Source: Amycolatopsis vastitatis (GTDB lineage Bacteria; Actinomycetota; Actinomycetes; Mycobacteriales; Pseudonocardiaceae). From it: a stretch of DNA of 60,417 bases. Location: assembly GCF_002234595.1 (NCBI RefSeq), contig NZ_NMUL01000076.1, positions 1 to 60,417 on the forward strand, given 5' to 3'. This document shows positions 33,043 to 41,366 of the stretch, in pieces (the stretch's first letter is position 1; each line of letters starts with the position of its first letter). The translations under genes were made by a program, and so were the position numbers. The notes beneath the pieces were generated by a model. That model ran no database searches. It worked only from the letters and a program-made list of their open reading frames with translations, and was not told the DNA's origin.

Positions 33043-34446
33043 ATGCCCCGCTTGCGTAGTTCCGGACGACACCGCAAACAGGCGACGATCGGACTCGCCG
33101 CCCTGTTGGGAGTTGCGGGAGTCACCGCAACGGTGCTCGCGTTCAGCAGTCCGGACAGCAACGCCGCCACGGCCCCGACGGCGACCTGTCAGGGCCTCGA
33201 GACGGCGTTACAGAACAATTTGAACTTCATCGCGGGTCAGAAGGCGAACCCGGATGCGCAGTCCACCGCGAGGATCACCAACCGGCAGGCGGTGGCGGAT
33301 CTGATCCAGCAGCGGCTCGCGGCCGCCGGGTGCGTGGCGAAGGGTGCTGCGGCGGGCAAGGCTGCCGCAGCGGCCGTGAACTGTGCGGACAACGGCGCAG
33401 CGGCCGCCGCCGACCAGACCGCGACGGCCGACCCGAACGCCGCGGGCCACGGCATGGCCAACCAGCAGGGCATGGCCAACCAACAGGGCATGGCCACGAA
33501 CAACGGTGCGGCCGACAGCGGCAATGGCATGGCGAACCAGAACGGCATGGCCGCCGATCAGAACGGTGCGGCCGCCGACAACAACGCCGCTGCCAACAGT
33601 GCCGATTGCGCCGCCATCGCGGCCTGCCAGGCGAACGCCGCTGCCGATCCCAATGCGGGGGCCAACGGGATGGCTGCCGATCAGAACGGCATGGCCGCTG
33701 ATCAGAACGGCATGGCGAACCAGAACGGCATGGCGAACCAGAACGGCATGGCGAACCAGAACGGCATGGCGAACCAGAACGGCATGGCGAACCAGAACGG
33801 CATGGCGGCTGATCAGAATGGTGCGGCCGCCGACAACAACGTAGTCAACGCCGCCGACTGCGCTGCGATCGCGGCGTGCCAGGCGAACGCCGTCGCCGCT
33901 GACCCGAATGCGGGGGCCAACGGGATGGCTGCCGACCAGAACGGCATGGCCAACCAGAACGGCATGGCCAACCAGAACGGCATGCCTGCCAAGGACAAGA
34001 AAGCCACCAAGGACGCGGGCAAGAACAAGAAGGATGCCGCGAAGGACAAGAAGGCCGCGGCCAAGGACAGCGCTGCGTCCGCGGACCCGAACGCCGCGGC
34101 CGGTGGAGCGGCTGCCGACGCTGGTTGTGCCACGGCGGCCGATCAAGGTCTGGCGGAGGGGGCGAGCACCGCGGACCAGTCCGGCGCCGCGGCCGCGGGT
34201 GACGTCGTCTGCAAGGGCTCGACCGTGACGCTGTCCGGAGAGCAAGGTGCGCCCGCCGCGTCCAGCAACCAGTTCCCGGTCGGCACCATGCTGAAGGTCA
34301 CCAACCTGGACAACGCCAAGTCCATCACCGTGCCGGTGACCGCGAAGTCCGGCAGCTGCGCGCTGTTGAACAACGCGGCGTTCGCGAAGATCCACCAGCC
34401 CGGCAAGCAGCTCATTCGCAAGGCGAAGATCGAGAAGGTCGGCTGA
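33043..34446 (+). CDS. Secreted Met/Asn-repeat protein with C-terminal RlpA-like (DPBB) domain
   Basis: A 467-residue exported protein. After a signal peptide (KQATIGLAALLGVAGVTATV) comes a short Cys-containing helical region (TCQGLETALQNNLNFIAGQK), then about 250 residues of low complexity made of NGMANQ and NGMAADQ units broken by two similar Cys modules, DCAAIAACQANA. A Lys/Ala-rich stretch follows. The last 80 residues (GSTVTLSGEQ, FPVGTMLKVTNLDNAKSITV, then SCALLNNAAFAKI) have the double-psi beta-barrel pattern of RlpA/expansin-like wall-binding domains. GAGGAGG precedes ATG 33043. The repeats probably form an extended, wall-spanning stalk. Function is unknown. Confidence 0.75.
   Translation: MPRLRSSGRHRKQATIGLAALLGVAGVTATVLAFSSPDSNAATAPTATCQGLETALQNNLNFIAGQKANPDAQSTARITNRQAVADLIQQRLAAAGCVAKGAAAGKAAAAAVNCADNGAAAAADQTATADPNAAGHGMANQQGMANQQGMATNNGAADSGNGMANQNGMAADQNGAAADNNAAANSADCAAIAACQANAAADPNAGANGMAADQNGMAADQNGMANQNGMANQNGMANQNGMANQNGMANQNGMAADQNGAAADNNVVNAADCAAIAACQANAVAADPNAGANGMAADQNGMANQNGMANQNGMPAKDKKATKDAGKNKKDAAKDKKAAAKDSAASADPNAAAGGAAADAGCATAADQGLAEGASTADQSGAAAAGDVVCKGSTVTLSGEQGAPAASSNQFPVGTMLKVTNLDNAKSITVPVTAKSGSCALLNNAAFAKIHQPGKQLIRKAKIEKVG
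33715..33804 (+). repeat. Five identical 18-bp tandem repeats inside the coding region
   Basis: The unit GCGAACCAGAACGGCATG (ANQNGM) occurs five times without a mismatch. Less regular copies extend on both sides. Perfect DNA identity indicates recent slippage or unequal exchange, so length variation between strains is expected. Confidence 0.95.
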
Positions 34447-34532
34447 CAACGCCGACCGGGTGCGGGCATGGGGAACCGATGCCCGTCCCGTAGGCGCAAG
34501 CTCCGGCGGTGTCGGGGATGCCGGTGGTACAG

Positions 34533-34582
34533 CCGCGGATGACGGGTTCAGGGGCGTCGGTTTTCCCACCTGTCATCCGCGG
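34533..34582. terminator. Candidate bidirectional terminator
   Basis: CCGCGGATGAC (34533-34543) pairs perfectly with GTCATCCGCGG (34572-34582). It lies between two convergent genes and eight bases before the FtsX stop codon. The loop of 28 bases is long for a terminator. Confidence 0.45.
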
Positions 34583-34590
34583 CGGCGGGC

Positions 34591-37281
34591 TCAGCGTTCG
34601 ATGGGGAGGCGGGAGCGGGTGAGCAGGCCGGCACCGAGCATGGCGATGAGGGGTACGACGACGAGTGCGGTGCCGATGTTGAGCCAGGGCACGATGATCG
34701 GGAGTGGTTGCTGGACCGGCCACGCGTCGGCGGTGGCCTGGTTCAGGGTGATCAGTACCGCGATCGCCGTGCCGAGGCCGGCAAGGGTGCCGAGGATGGA
34801 GCCGAGTCCGGCGATCACGCCGGCCTGGCTGAGCGACAATGCCCGGCGCATGCGGGGCGAGGCGCCGAGGGCAGCGAGGGTGGCCAGGTCCGCGCGTCCG
34901 TCGGCGGCGGCGAGGCCGGTGGCAAGTGCGGCGGCGGCGAGGGTGACGACCCCGGCGACGATGGCCAGGATCGTCAAGGGCTGGCCGTCTTGCTGGGTGC
35001 CGCGGTCGACGCGGACCTCGAACTCCTGCCCGAGGCGGGCTTGGAGCCGGTCTTGTTCGTCGGGTGTCGGCATCCGGCTCGTGGTTGCCGCGACGGTGAA
35101 CGGGATGGTGCCGAGCCCGAGAGCGGTGGCGGTGGTGGCGGTCAGCATCGCGACCGGCGCGTGGGGACGGTGGGGGAGGGCGAACGCGGGGGCGGTGACG
35201 GTGTGGTCGACCGGCCCGTTCTGCGGGGCGACGGCCAGGGTCACCCGTCCGGCGTCGATGTAACGGGCATCGCTGACGACGATGGCGCCGGCACGCAGGG
35301 CAGTCGCGGCCTGGTTGCCGTCTTCGGTGGGTACGTGGGCCACGGCGGCGACGGCGGTGTCGTCGTCGTCGACGACGACGAAGACGACGGCGTCGTCCGC
35401 GGTGAACGAGCGCGAGCCGCGCAAGCCCACCGCGGAGCCGCCGAAGTAGCTGTACTTGCCGCCGACGCCGGTGCAGCGCGGGTCGGCTCGGGCGGCGCGC
35501 TGCTCGTCTGCGCTCGGCTGTGACGAGCGGTTTTCCGGGTGGAAGTACGGACACGCTTGGGCCACCGGGGTTTGCACGCTGACCAGACACTGACCGCCGG
35601 GGCAGGTGGGCAACCGGACCTCGTGGACTTCCCGGACCGGCATGCTGCTGCGCAGCGCGGTGATCACGTCGGGCGGGATCGCCTGTTTGGCCGGTCCTTC
35701 CCCGCTCGCGTACAGGCTGACGTCGCCGGGCTCGGACAGGGAATTCCCCTCGCCGGAGGCGGATTCCGCGCTCAAGATCACGCTGACCGCCAGGCTGCCG
35801 ATCACCACGGCCATCACCGCCGAGATCGCCGGTGCGGCCGCGGTCCGGTTGCGGGCGGTGTCGCGCAGCGCGATCCGCATGGCCGGGGGCATCCAGTGCG
35901 CCAGCCGGGCCACCAGTCCCACCAGGATCGGGGTGCACAGCACGAGCCCCAGCTCCACCGCGATCACTCCGGCGAGAACGATGATCAGGTCGTTGCCCAC
36001 GGCGCCGGTGATCGTGCCGGCCGCTCCTGCCGCGGTGAGTGTGCTGCCGAGGACCAGCCACCGCCGCCGGGACCGGGTGATCCCGCGGCGTCCGCGCAGC
36101 GCGGCCACCACGTCCTGGCGGGCGGCGATCCAGGCAGGGACCAGCGCGGCCAGGACACCGGTCAGCACGGCGAGACCGACGACGGTCGCCTGCGCCACGG
36201 GGTAGATCCGGAACGCGCCGGCGCGGCGGTCGAGGAACGTTTCCAGTGGCGCGCGCGAGAGTGCGGCGAGGAGGATGCCGAGGACGGCGCCAGTGCCCGC
36301 GGCCAGCCCGCCGAGGACCAGCCCGTCGGCCAGCACGATCCGGCGGATGTGGGCCGGGGTGCCGCCTGCGGCCGACACCAGCCCGAGGTCCCGTCGGCGA
36401 CGGCGGGCACCGACCGCGAACGCGGGCCCGGCGAGCAGCACGATTTCCAGCATGGCGAGCCCGGCGATCAGCGCGAACGCCCCGGCGGGCGGGCCGTCGT
36501 CGTTCTCCAGCACGTCCGGGTAGCGGTCGGCCGGGCTCGGCGGGGTGGCCAGCACCTGCCGCGAGACGGCGGTGATTCCGTGCGTGTTGAGGTTCTTGAC
36601 CGCGTCCCAGCTCAGCGGCGCGGGGGTGGCGACCAGCCACGTCAGGCTGCCGCGCTGCTCGGCGGATCGGCGCACGATCGTGGCCGAGGCGAGGTCGCCG
36701 GGTTGTTCGACGGTGCCGACCACGCGCATGGTGTCGTGGCCGTCGGCCGAGGTGACGATGTCTCCGACCCGGGCGCCGGTGCGGGCGGCCGCGGCCGGGG
36801 TGAGCGCGACTTCGCCCGCGCTCACGGGTGCGCGCCCGGACAGCTGACGGAGGATCCCCTGGGCCAGCGGATCGGTGTAATCCAGCGCGAGCGTCGCCAG
36901 GGTGCCGGCGCCGGCCGGGGTGCGGACGGCCTGCTCCCCAGTCGCCTGCGGGATCGCGCGTGAACCGGGCGGTAGAAACGCCAGCAGCCGCTCGGCGCTT
37001 GGCCGCGGCGCCGGACCTGGCGTGCCGGTGGTGTAGGGGGTGAGCTGGTCGGGGCGCTGCTGCACCGGCGTCGTGGCGGACCAGCTGAGCACAGCCTGCC
37101 CGGTGCCCATCATCCGGTCGGCCTGCTCGGCGGGGTGCAGGGTGAACGTGTCGTAGGCGGCTGCGGTGAAGGCCAGCGCCGTGACCGGCAGGGCGATCAG
37201 CGCCAGCACCAGCGCCGCCCGGCCCTTCGCCCGCCGGGCCTCTCGGCGGGCGATCCGGATCGCGGGGCGCCAGCCGCTCAT
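34591..37281 (-). CDS. FtsX-like ABC permease (two-core, 896 residues)
   Basis: A large permease with the duplicated FtsX layout. It has a first span (AALVLALIALPVTALAFTAA, residues 23-42), an outside domain with TGARVGDIVTSADGHDTMRV, and three spans around 255-390 (LIAGLAMLEIVLLAGPAFAV, LVLGGLAAGTGAVLGILLAA). Two more spans follow near 410-470, then the second core after an outside domain of about 250 residues containing a Cys pair (LPTCPGGQCLV). The last three spans end at the basic C-terminus. It probably exports a lipid, peptide or antibiotic, or works in the wall. It overlaps its ATPase gene by four bases. Confidence 0.88.
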   Translation of the reverse strand: MSGWRPAIRIARREARRAKGRAALVLALIALPVTALAFTAAAYDTFTLHPAEQADRMMGTGQAVLSWSATTPVQQRPDQLTPYTTGTPGPAPRPSAERLLAFLPPGSRAIPQATGEQAVRTPAGAGTLATLALDYTDPLAQGILRQLSGRAPVSAGEVALTPAAAARTGARVGDIVTSADGHDTMRVVGTVEQPGDLASATIVRRSAEQRGSLTWLVATPAPLSWDAVKNLNTHGITAVSRQVLATPPSPADRYPDVLENDDGPPAGAFALIAGLAMLEIVLLAGPAFAVGARRRRRDLGLVSAAGGTPAHIRRIVLADGLVLGGLAAGTGAVLGILLAALSRAPLETFLDRRAGAFRIYPVAQATVVGLAVLTGVLAALVPAWIAARQDVVAALRGRRGITRSRRRWLVLGSTLTAAGAAGTITGAVGNDLIIVLAGVIAVELGLVLCTPILVGLVARLAHWMPPAMRIALRDTARNRTAAAPAISAVMAVVIGSLAVSVILSAESASGEGNSLSEPGDVSLYASGEGPAKQAIPPDVITALRSSMPVREVHEVRLPTCPGGQCLVSVQTPVAQACPYFHPENRSSQPSADEQRAARADPRCTGVGGKYSYFGGSAVGLRGSRSFTADDAVVFVVVDDDDTAVAAVAHVPTEDGNQAATALRAGAIVVSDARYIDAGRVTLAVAPQNGPVDHTVTAPAFALPHRPHAPVAMLTATTATALGLGTIPFTVAATTSRMPTPDEQDRLQARLGQEFEVRVDRGTQQDGQPLTILAIVAGVVTLAAAALATGLAAADGRADLATLAALGASPRMRRALSLSQAGVIAGLGSILGTLAGLGTAIAVLITLNQATADAWPVQQPLPIIVPWLNIGTALVVVPLIAMLGAGLLTRSRLPIER

Positions 37282-38003
37282 CGCTGACCGTCCTGAGTGG
37301 ACAAGAGTTCCTCGGGCCGGTCGAGTGGCCCGGTGGTGTCGACGATGCGCCCGTCCCGCAGGAACACGACCCGGTCGGCCCAGGCGGCGTGCCGGGCGTC
37401 GTGGGTGACCAGCACGCCGGCCGCGCCGCCGTCCACTTTGGACCGCAGGAGCCGCAGCACCGACTCGCCGGTGTGGGAGTCCAGGGCGCCGGTCGGTTCG
37501 TCGGCCAGCACCAGCCGGCGCCGTCCGATCAGGGCGCGGGCGATCGCGACCCGCTGCTGCTGGCCGCCGGAGAGCTCGTCCGGGAACCGGCCACCGAGCC
37601 CGTCGAGGTCGACATCGGCCAGTGCGGTCTCGGCCAGTTCGCGTGCGCGCCGGCTGCTGACGCCGTCCAGTTCGAGGGGAAGCGCGATGTTTTCCGCGGC
37701 GGTGAGGCCGGCCAGCAGGTTCAGGTCCTGGAAGACGTAACCGATCCGCTGCCGGCGCAGCGCGGCCAGCTCCCGCCGGCGGCAGGTGTCGAGCACGATG
37801 CCGTCCACCGCCACCGTGCCTTTGGTGGGCCTGTCCAACCCGCCGCTGAGGTTGAGCAGTGTCGACTTCCCCGAACCGGACGGTCCCATCACCGCGACCA
37901 GCTCACCGGTGCCGACCGACAGGCTCACCCCGTCGAGGGCGGTCACCGCCGTTTCGCCGCTGCCGTGGACCCGGCGAACCTCGTGCAACGACAACACCGT
38001 CAT
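37278..38003 (-). CDS. MacB/LolD-type ABC transporter ATPase
   Basis: A 241-residue ATPase with Walker A GPSGSGKSTLLN, Q-loop GYVFQDLNLLAGLTA, signature ELSGGQQQRVAIA, Walker B LVLADEPTGALD and switch His LVTHDARHAA. It partners the FtsX-like permease downstream and overlaps both neighbours by four bases, so PadR regulator, ATPase and permease form one coupled operon. Confidence 0.92.
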   Translation of the reverse strand: MTVLSLHEVRRVHGSGETAVTALDGVSLSVGTGELVAVMGPSGSGKSTLLNLSGGLDRPTKGTVAVDGIVLDTCRRRELAALRRQRIGYVFQDLNLLAGLTAAENIALPLELDGVSSRRARELAETALADVDLDGLGGRFPDELSGGQQQRVAIARALIGRRRLVLADEPTGALDSHTGESVLRLLRSKVDGGAAGVLVTHDARHAAWADRVVFLRDGRIVDTTGPLDRPEELLSTQDGQR

Positions 38004-38575
38004 CGAGCTCGTGCCTCCTCGGCCGGATCCTGCGCGGGCAACGGAGTGGGCAGCGGTGCGGGGGAGTGGCGCACCAGGGTGGCCTCGCAGTGATCCAGCC
38101 AGCGGACCTCGGTTTCCGCCTGGAACAACATCGAATCCAGCACGAGCTGCCACGCCAGGTCCCGCGGGCCGGTGGCTTGCGTCTTGAGCCGGGTCAGCTC
38201 CTGCAGGGACGCCATCGTCGCGCGCCGCTGGACCTGCATCACCGCTTGGACGTCGACGCCGGGCGTGGTCAGCGCGAGGGCGAGCTTGATCGCCAGCTCG
38301 TCCCGGGGACGTTCCCGGCGCTCCGCCGGCGTGGTGAACCATCCGGCCACTTCGACCCGGCCGGCGTCGGTGATCTCGTACGGGCGCTGGCCACCGCCCT
38401 CCTCCGGCAACGCCCGCACCAGTTTGTCGCGTTCCAGTCGCGACAACGTCGTGTAGACCTGGCCGATGTTTAACGGCCACGTGCCGCCGGTGGACTCCTC
38501 GAACGCCACCCGCAGCTGGTAGCCATGCATCGGGCCCCGCTCCAGCAGTGCCAGCAAGCCATGTTTCACGGACAT
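38000..38575 (-). CDS. PadR-family transcriptional regulator
   Basis: A 191-residue regulator. The PadR winged helix covers residues 3-85: KHGLLALLERGPMHGYQLRV, then NIGQVYTTLSRLERDKLVRA and the wing GGGQRPYEITDAG. A helical C-terminal dimerisation domain (Vir_C type) follows. PadR proteins usually repress a divergent or co-transcribed transporter until a phenolic or antibiotic ligand binds. It heads the ABC operon and has two ATACCnnGTAT boxes directly upstream of its start. Confidence 0.9.
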   Translation of the reverse strand: MSVKHGLLALLERGPMHGYQLRVAFEESTGGTWPLNIGQVYTTLSRLERDKLVRALPEEGGGQRPYEITDAGRVEVAGWFTTPAERRERPRDELAIKLALALTTPGVDVQAVMQVQRRATMASLQELTRLKTQATGPRDLAWQLVLDSMLFQAETEVRWLDHCEATLVRHSPAPLPTPLPAQDPAEEARAR

Positions 38576-38577
38576 AG

Positions 38578-38601
38578 ATACCAAGTATGCATACCGGGTA
38601 T
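38578..38601. promoter_or_regulatory. Tandem PadR-type operator boxes
   Basis: ATACCAAGTAT (38578-38588) and ATACCGGGTAT (38591-38601) are two near-palindromic boxes 13 bases apart. They start three bases upstream of the PadR start codon and lie in the divergent gap to the Clp-N gene. Confidence 0.65.
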
Positions 38602-38663
38602 AGTTGTGGCAAGGCGCCAGTAGACGTGCACCGCGAGCACGGGCGCAGAATCGAGGGACAGGA

Positions 38664-39221
38664 ATGAGAAACCCGCAGTTCGACGAAGATGTTCGCGCGT
38701 TGGTTTGCACTGCTCAGGACCGCGCTCGTGGACTGGGCCACCCCTGGATCGGGTGTGAGCACTTGCTCTACGCGATCGCGCACTCTCCGACCCCGGTGGG
38801 CGAGGTGGCCCGGGCACACGGTGTGACGCCGGATGGTGTCGCGGCGCAGACGGAGCGGTTGTTGAACGGGCCGCGCGGGGTGTTCGACGGCATCGATGCC
38901 GAGGCGCTCGCCGCGATCGGCATCGACCCGCAGGCGGTAGGGGACGCCGTCGAGGCCGACCTGGGGCCGGCGCCGGTCGCCCGGCCGCAGACCTGGCGCC
39001 GGCGGCGGGTGCGGCTGCCAGGGCACCTGCCGGTCACGCGCCGGGCGCAGTCGTGCCTGGACATCGCTGTCAAGGATGCCGAACGGGGTGGGACGCGGGT
39101 CGCGGAGTACCACATCGGCGTGGCGGTGGTCGGCGCGGACGGCGGGCTGGTGCCGCCGATCCTGGCCGCGCTGGGTGTCTCGTCGCCACAGCTGCGCACC
39201 GCGATCCGCGCCCGCCGATGA
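38664..39221 (+). CDS. Clp N-terminal-domain protein
   Basis: A 185-residue protein made of two Clp-N-like repeats without any ATPase domain. Repeat one is around residues 4-70 (ALVCTAQDRARGLGHPWIGC, EHLLYAIAHSP) and repeat two around 120-185 (VTRRAQSCLDIAVKDAERGG, VPPILAALGVSSPQLR). Such stand-alone proteins resemble ClpS/ClpC adaptor surfaces and may bind substrates or antibiotics for degradation; no partner is encoded here. It is divergent from the PadR operon across the operator boxes, so it may share that control. It overlaps the next small gene by four bases. Confidence 0.82.
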   Translation: MRNPQFDEDVRALVCTAQDRARGLGHPWIGCEHLLYAIAHSPTPVGEVARAHGVTPDGVAAQTERLLNGPRGVFDGIDAEALAAIGIDPQAVGDAVEADLGPAPVARPQTWRRRRVRLPGHLPVTRRAQSCLDIAVKDAERGGTRVAEYHIGVAVVGADGGLVPPILAALGVSSPQLRTAIRARR

Positions 39222-39433
39222 CCACGCGGCGCTCGCTGTGGGTGATGCTCGGGGTGGCGTCGGTGTTGTGGACGGGGAGCTGGCGGATCATCTACCTTGA
39301 GGTGACGCGGTGGCACCACATGGACTCCCACCTGCGGTTCACCATGCCATCGCCCGGCCTGCCCGTGATCACGCTCCGGGTCGTTGCGGGCGTGGCGCCC
39401 CGGCGGTCCTGGTGGCGGCAGTGTTGCTGGTGA
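39218..39433 (+). CDS. Small membrane protein, 3' part possibly frameshifted
   Basis: A 71-residue product with one clear span (SLWVMLGVASVLWTGSW) and a short outside segment. As written it ends in an unusual RRSWWRQCCW tail. In another frame the same bases near 39400 read APAVLVAAVLLVRRSRARRR and stop at a TGA, which would supply the second membrane span expected for a small two-span protein. An indel near 39397-39403 is therefore suspected. The ATGA overlap with the Clp-N gene implies coupled translation. Confidence 0.5.
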   Translation: MTTRRSLWVMLGVASVLWTGSWRIIYLEVTRWHHMDSHLRFTMPSPGLPVITLRVVAGVAPRRSWWRQCCW

Positions 39434-39781
39434 GAAGGTCGCGCGCGCGTCGGCGATGAGCAGATTCGCGACCGGGCCTCGCATGCAGGTTCGGCGCGGC
39501 GGGTTCGAATCTGCCGGTGTTCGGGAAAGTTGCCGTGAGGCCGACCCCCTTTCGTGTGCGGCGAAGCGGATGGTCACCGTCCGGGACCGTGCTGGAGCCT
39601 TATGCCGGTGAGCGAGCAGTCTGCTTGCCGACTCGCCGTCAGCGATTGACTGTCCCCGCTGCCGCCCGATCACCGGGATGGCGCGTGGGGCGGGGTTTCG
39701 GTACCGAAACCTTGCGCCGCGCGCCCGGGTGGATGACTATCGCGGGACGTTCTGCACGTGCAAGCGCACGGGCGAGGGGGT
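39434..39781. other. Gap without a supported gene
   Basis: About 350 bases. Open frames here have poor codon use. The one striking element, GGTTCGAATC at 39502, imitates a tRNA T-loop but does not form a proper stem. Confidence 0.4.
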
Positions 39782-41063
39782 GTGGTGACCGAGGTGACGC
39801 CGTCGGTGGCCGGGACGGCGGACGTCCCGAGCGATGCGGTCTTGATCCACGCGGTGCGCGGCGGCGACATCGCGGCCTTCGGCGAGCTGTACGGCCGGCA
39901 CCTGGTCGCGGCCCGCCGGGTGGCCGCCGCGATCGCGGCGGACCCGGCCGAGCGGGAAGACCTCATCGCCGAAGGGTTCACCCGCGTACTGCGGATTCTG
40001 CGCTCCGGGGAGGGGCCGGACGAGGATTTCCGGCCCTACCTGCTGACGACCATCCGGAACACGAAGATCAGCTGGCGCCGGCGCGACTCGGCCGTCTCAC
40101 TGGTCGCCGAGGTGCCGGACGTCCTGCCGGGCGGGGGCAGTGACGAGCCGGTCGGCAGCCGGCTGCACGCCACGGTCGCCGCGGACGCGTTCGCGAGCCA
40201 GCCCGGGCGGTGGCGGACTGTGCTGTGGCGGCCCGAGATCGAGGGCGAGTCGCCGGCCCGGATCGCGCTGGACCTCGGGATGACGCCGAACGGGGTCGCC
40301 GCGCTGGCCTACCGCGCCCGCGAAGGCCTGCGGCAGGCCTACCTCGACCAGCACATTCCCGCCTCCCGGCGGCGCAACTGCCAGAACGTCTCCGGCCAGC
40401 TTGCCCGGTGGGCGCGACGGGCTCGGGGACCACAAGTCGCACCGGATCACGACCCACCTTGACCGCTGCGCGGACTGCAGGAAGCTGGCCGACGGGCTCA
40501 AGGAGCTCAACGCGGAGCTGCCCGCCACCGTCTCCCCGCTCATCCTGGGCGTCCCGGTCGTGGCGCACTGGCTGACCACCGGCGGAACCGTCGCCTCCTC
40601 CGGTATCGCCGCCGGCACGGGTGCGTCCGCCCTGTCGTGGGCGACGGCGGCGAAGGTGGCCGCGGCGAGCGCGGCGCTGGTCACGACGGTGACCATCGGC
40701 GCGGGCACGTCCGACACAGCGCTACCGCCCCCGGCGACCGGTGCCGACGGGTCGAGCACCCAGCAGGTGAGAACGCGTCCCGCGACGCGCGCGGCGTCCG
40801 GCGATGACCACGGGCAGCCTTCCGGTCCCGCCGACCGGCTTACCTCGGTGCCGGCCGCCCCGCCGTCGGAGAAGACGGCCGCCGGCGAGCAGTCCGAAGC
40901 GACCGGGGACGGCGGGACGGCTACGAAAGACAAACAGGCCAAGCAGGCGGCGAAAGAGTCGAAGCAAGCCGCGAAAGAGTCGAAGCAGGCGGCGAAAGAG
41001 GAGAAAAAGGCAGATAAGACGAAGTCCTCGAAGCCGGAGAAGACCAAGGAACCCAAGAAATGA
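39782..41063 (+). pseudogene. ECF-like sigma factor with zinc-finger tail, interrupted by one frameshift
   Basis: The first frame encodes a sigma-70 family factor: region 2 around VRGGDIAAFGELYGRHLVAA and LLTTIRNTKISWRRRDS, region 4 around RIALDLGMTPNGVAALAYRA. After LARWAR (near 40412) the frame is lost. One frame over the chain continues DGLGDHKSHRITTHLDRCAD, CRKLADGLKELN, a zinc-finger-like (HxxxCxxC) segment, then a membrane-like Ala/Thr stretch and a Lys/Ala tail with repeated KESKQAA. Adding one base would give a single protein of about 427 residues. GTG 39782 or 39785 is the start. Confidence 0.7.
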
Positions 41064-41100
41064 CGCGGTCCCTCAGCTGGGCCGGATTCTCTGCGCACGC

Positions 41101-41350
41101 GTTCGCGAAACTCAGCTCACCTGCAGGGAACCCGGCTCAACACGATCATGAACTAGGTGACCAGCTGGGCGGCGATCAGCACCATCCCACCGCGGTCACC
41201 GCGTTCTAGGGTCAGAACGTGCCCTACCGCGGATTCCAGTCCGTCGCCGGGTTCCGGACCTCGACCCTAGTGATCCTGGTGCTGTCCGCCGGGTTGTATC
41301 TCGCCTTCAACGAAACGAGACTGGCCGTGAACGACTTCGCAGCCGCTCAG
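41101..41350 (+). pseudogene. Decayed copy of the corA 3' end
   Basis: These 250 bases match 6590-6835 of the intact corA region closely: CGCGAAAC-CAGCTCA, CGGCTCAACACGATCATGAA, CAGAACGTGCCCTACC and CTTCAA-GAAACGAGACTGG. The match runs past the corA stop into GTGAACGACT, so a DNA segment, not just a domain, was copied. The frame holds stop codons (for example AACTAG at about 41151 and TTCTAG) and small deletions. It cannot make protein. Confidence 0.85.
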
Positions 41351-41366
41351 CCGGTGTGGTCGGCGG

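Noticed and set aside
33715..33804. Regular 18-bp repeats that might be taken for a CRISPR array
   Set aside because: There are no spacers, the unit is a multiple of three and lies inside a continuous coding frame.
33208..34569. 453-codon minus-strand frame antisense to the Met-repeat protein
   Set aside because: It only mirrors the repeats (HAVLVR units); no ribosome site or domain, while the plus frame has a signal peptide and ribosome site.
34412..36640. 742-codon minus-strand frame overlapping the FtsX permease
   Set aside because: Arg/Pro-rich low-complexity product in a shifted frame of the real permease.
39498..39514. GGTTCGAATC resembling a tRNA T-loop
   Set aside because: The flanking bases pair only around an eight-base loop and no acceptor or anticodon arm fits; chance similarity.
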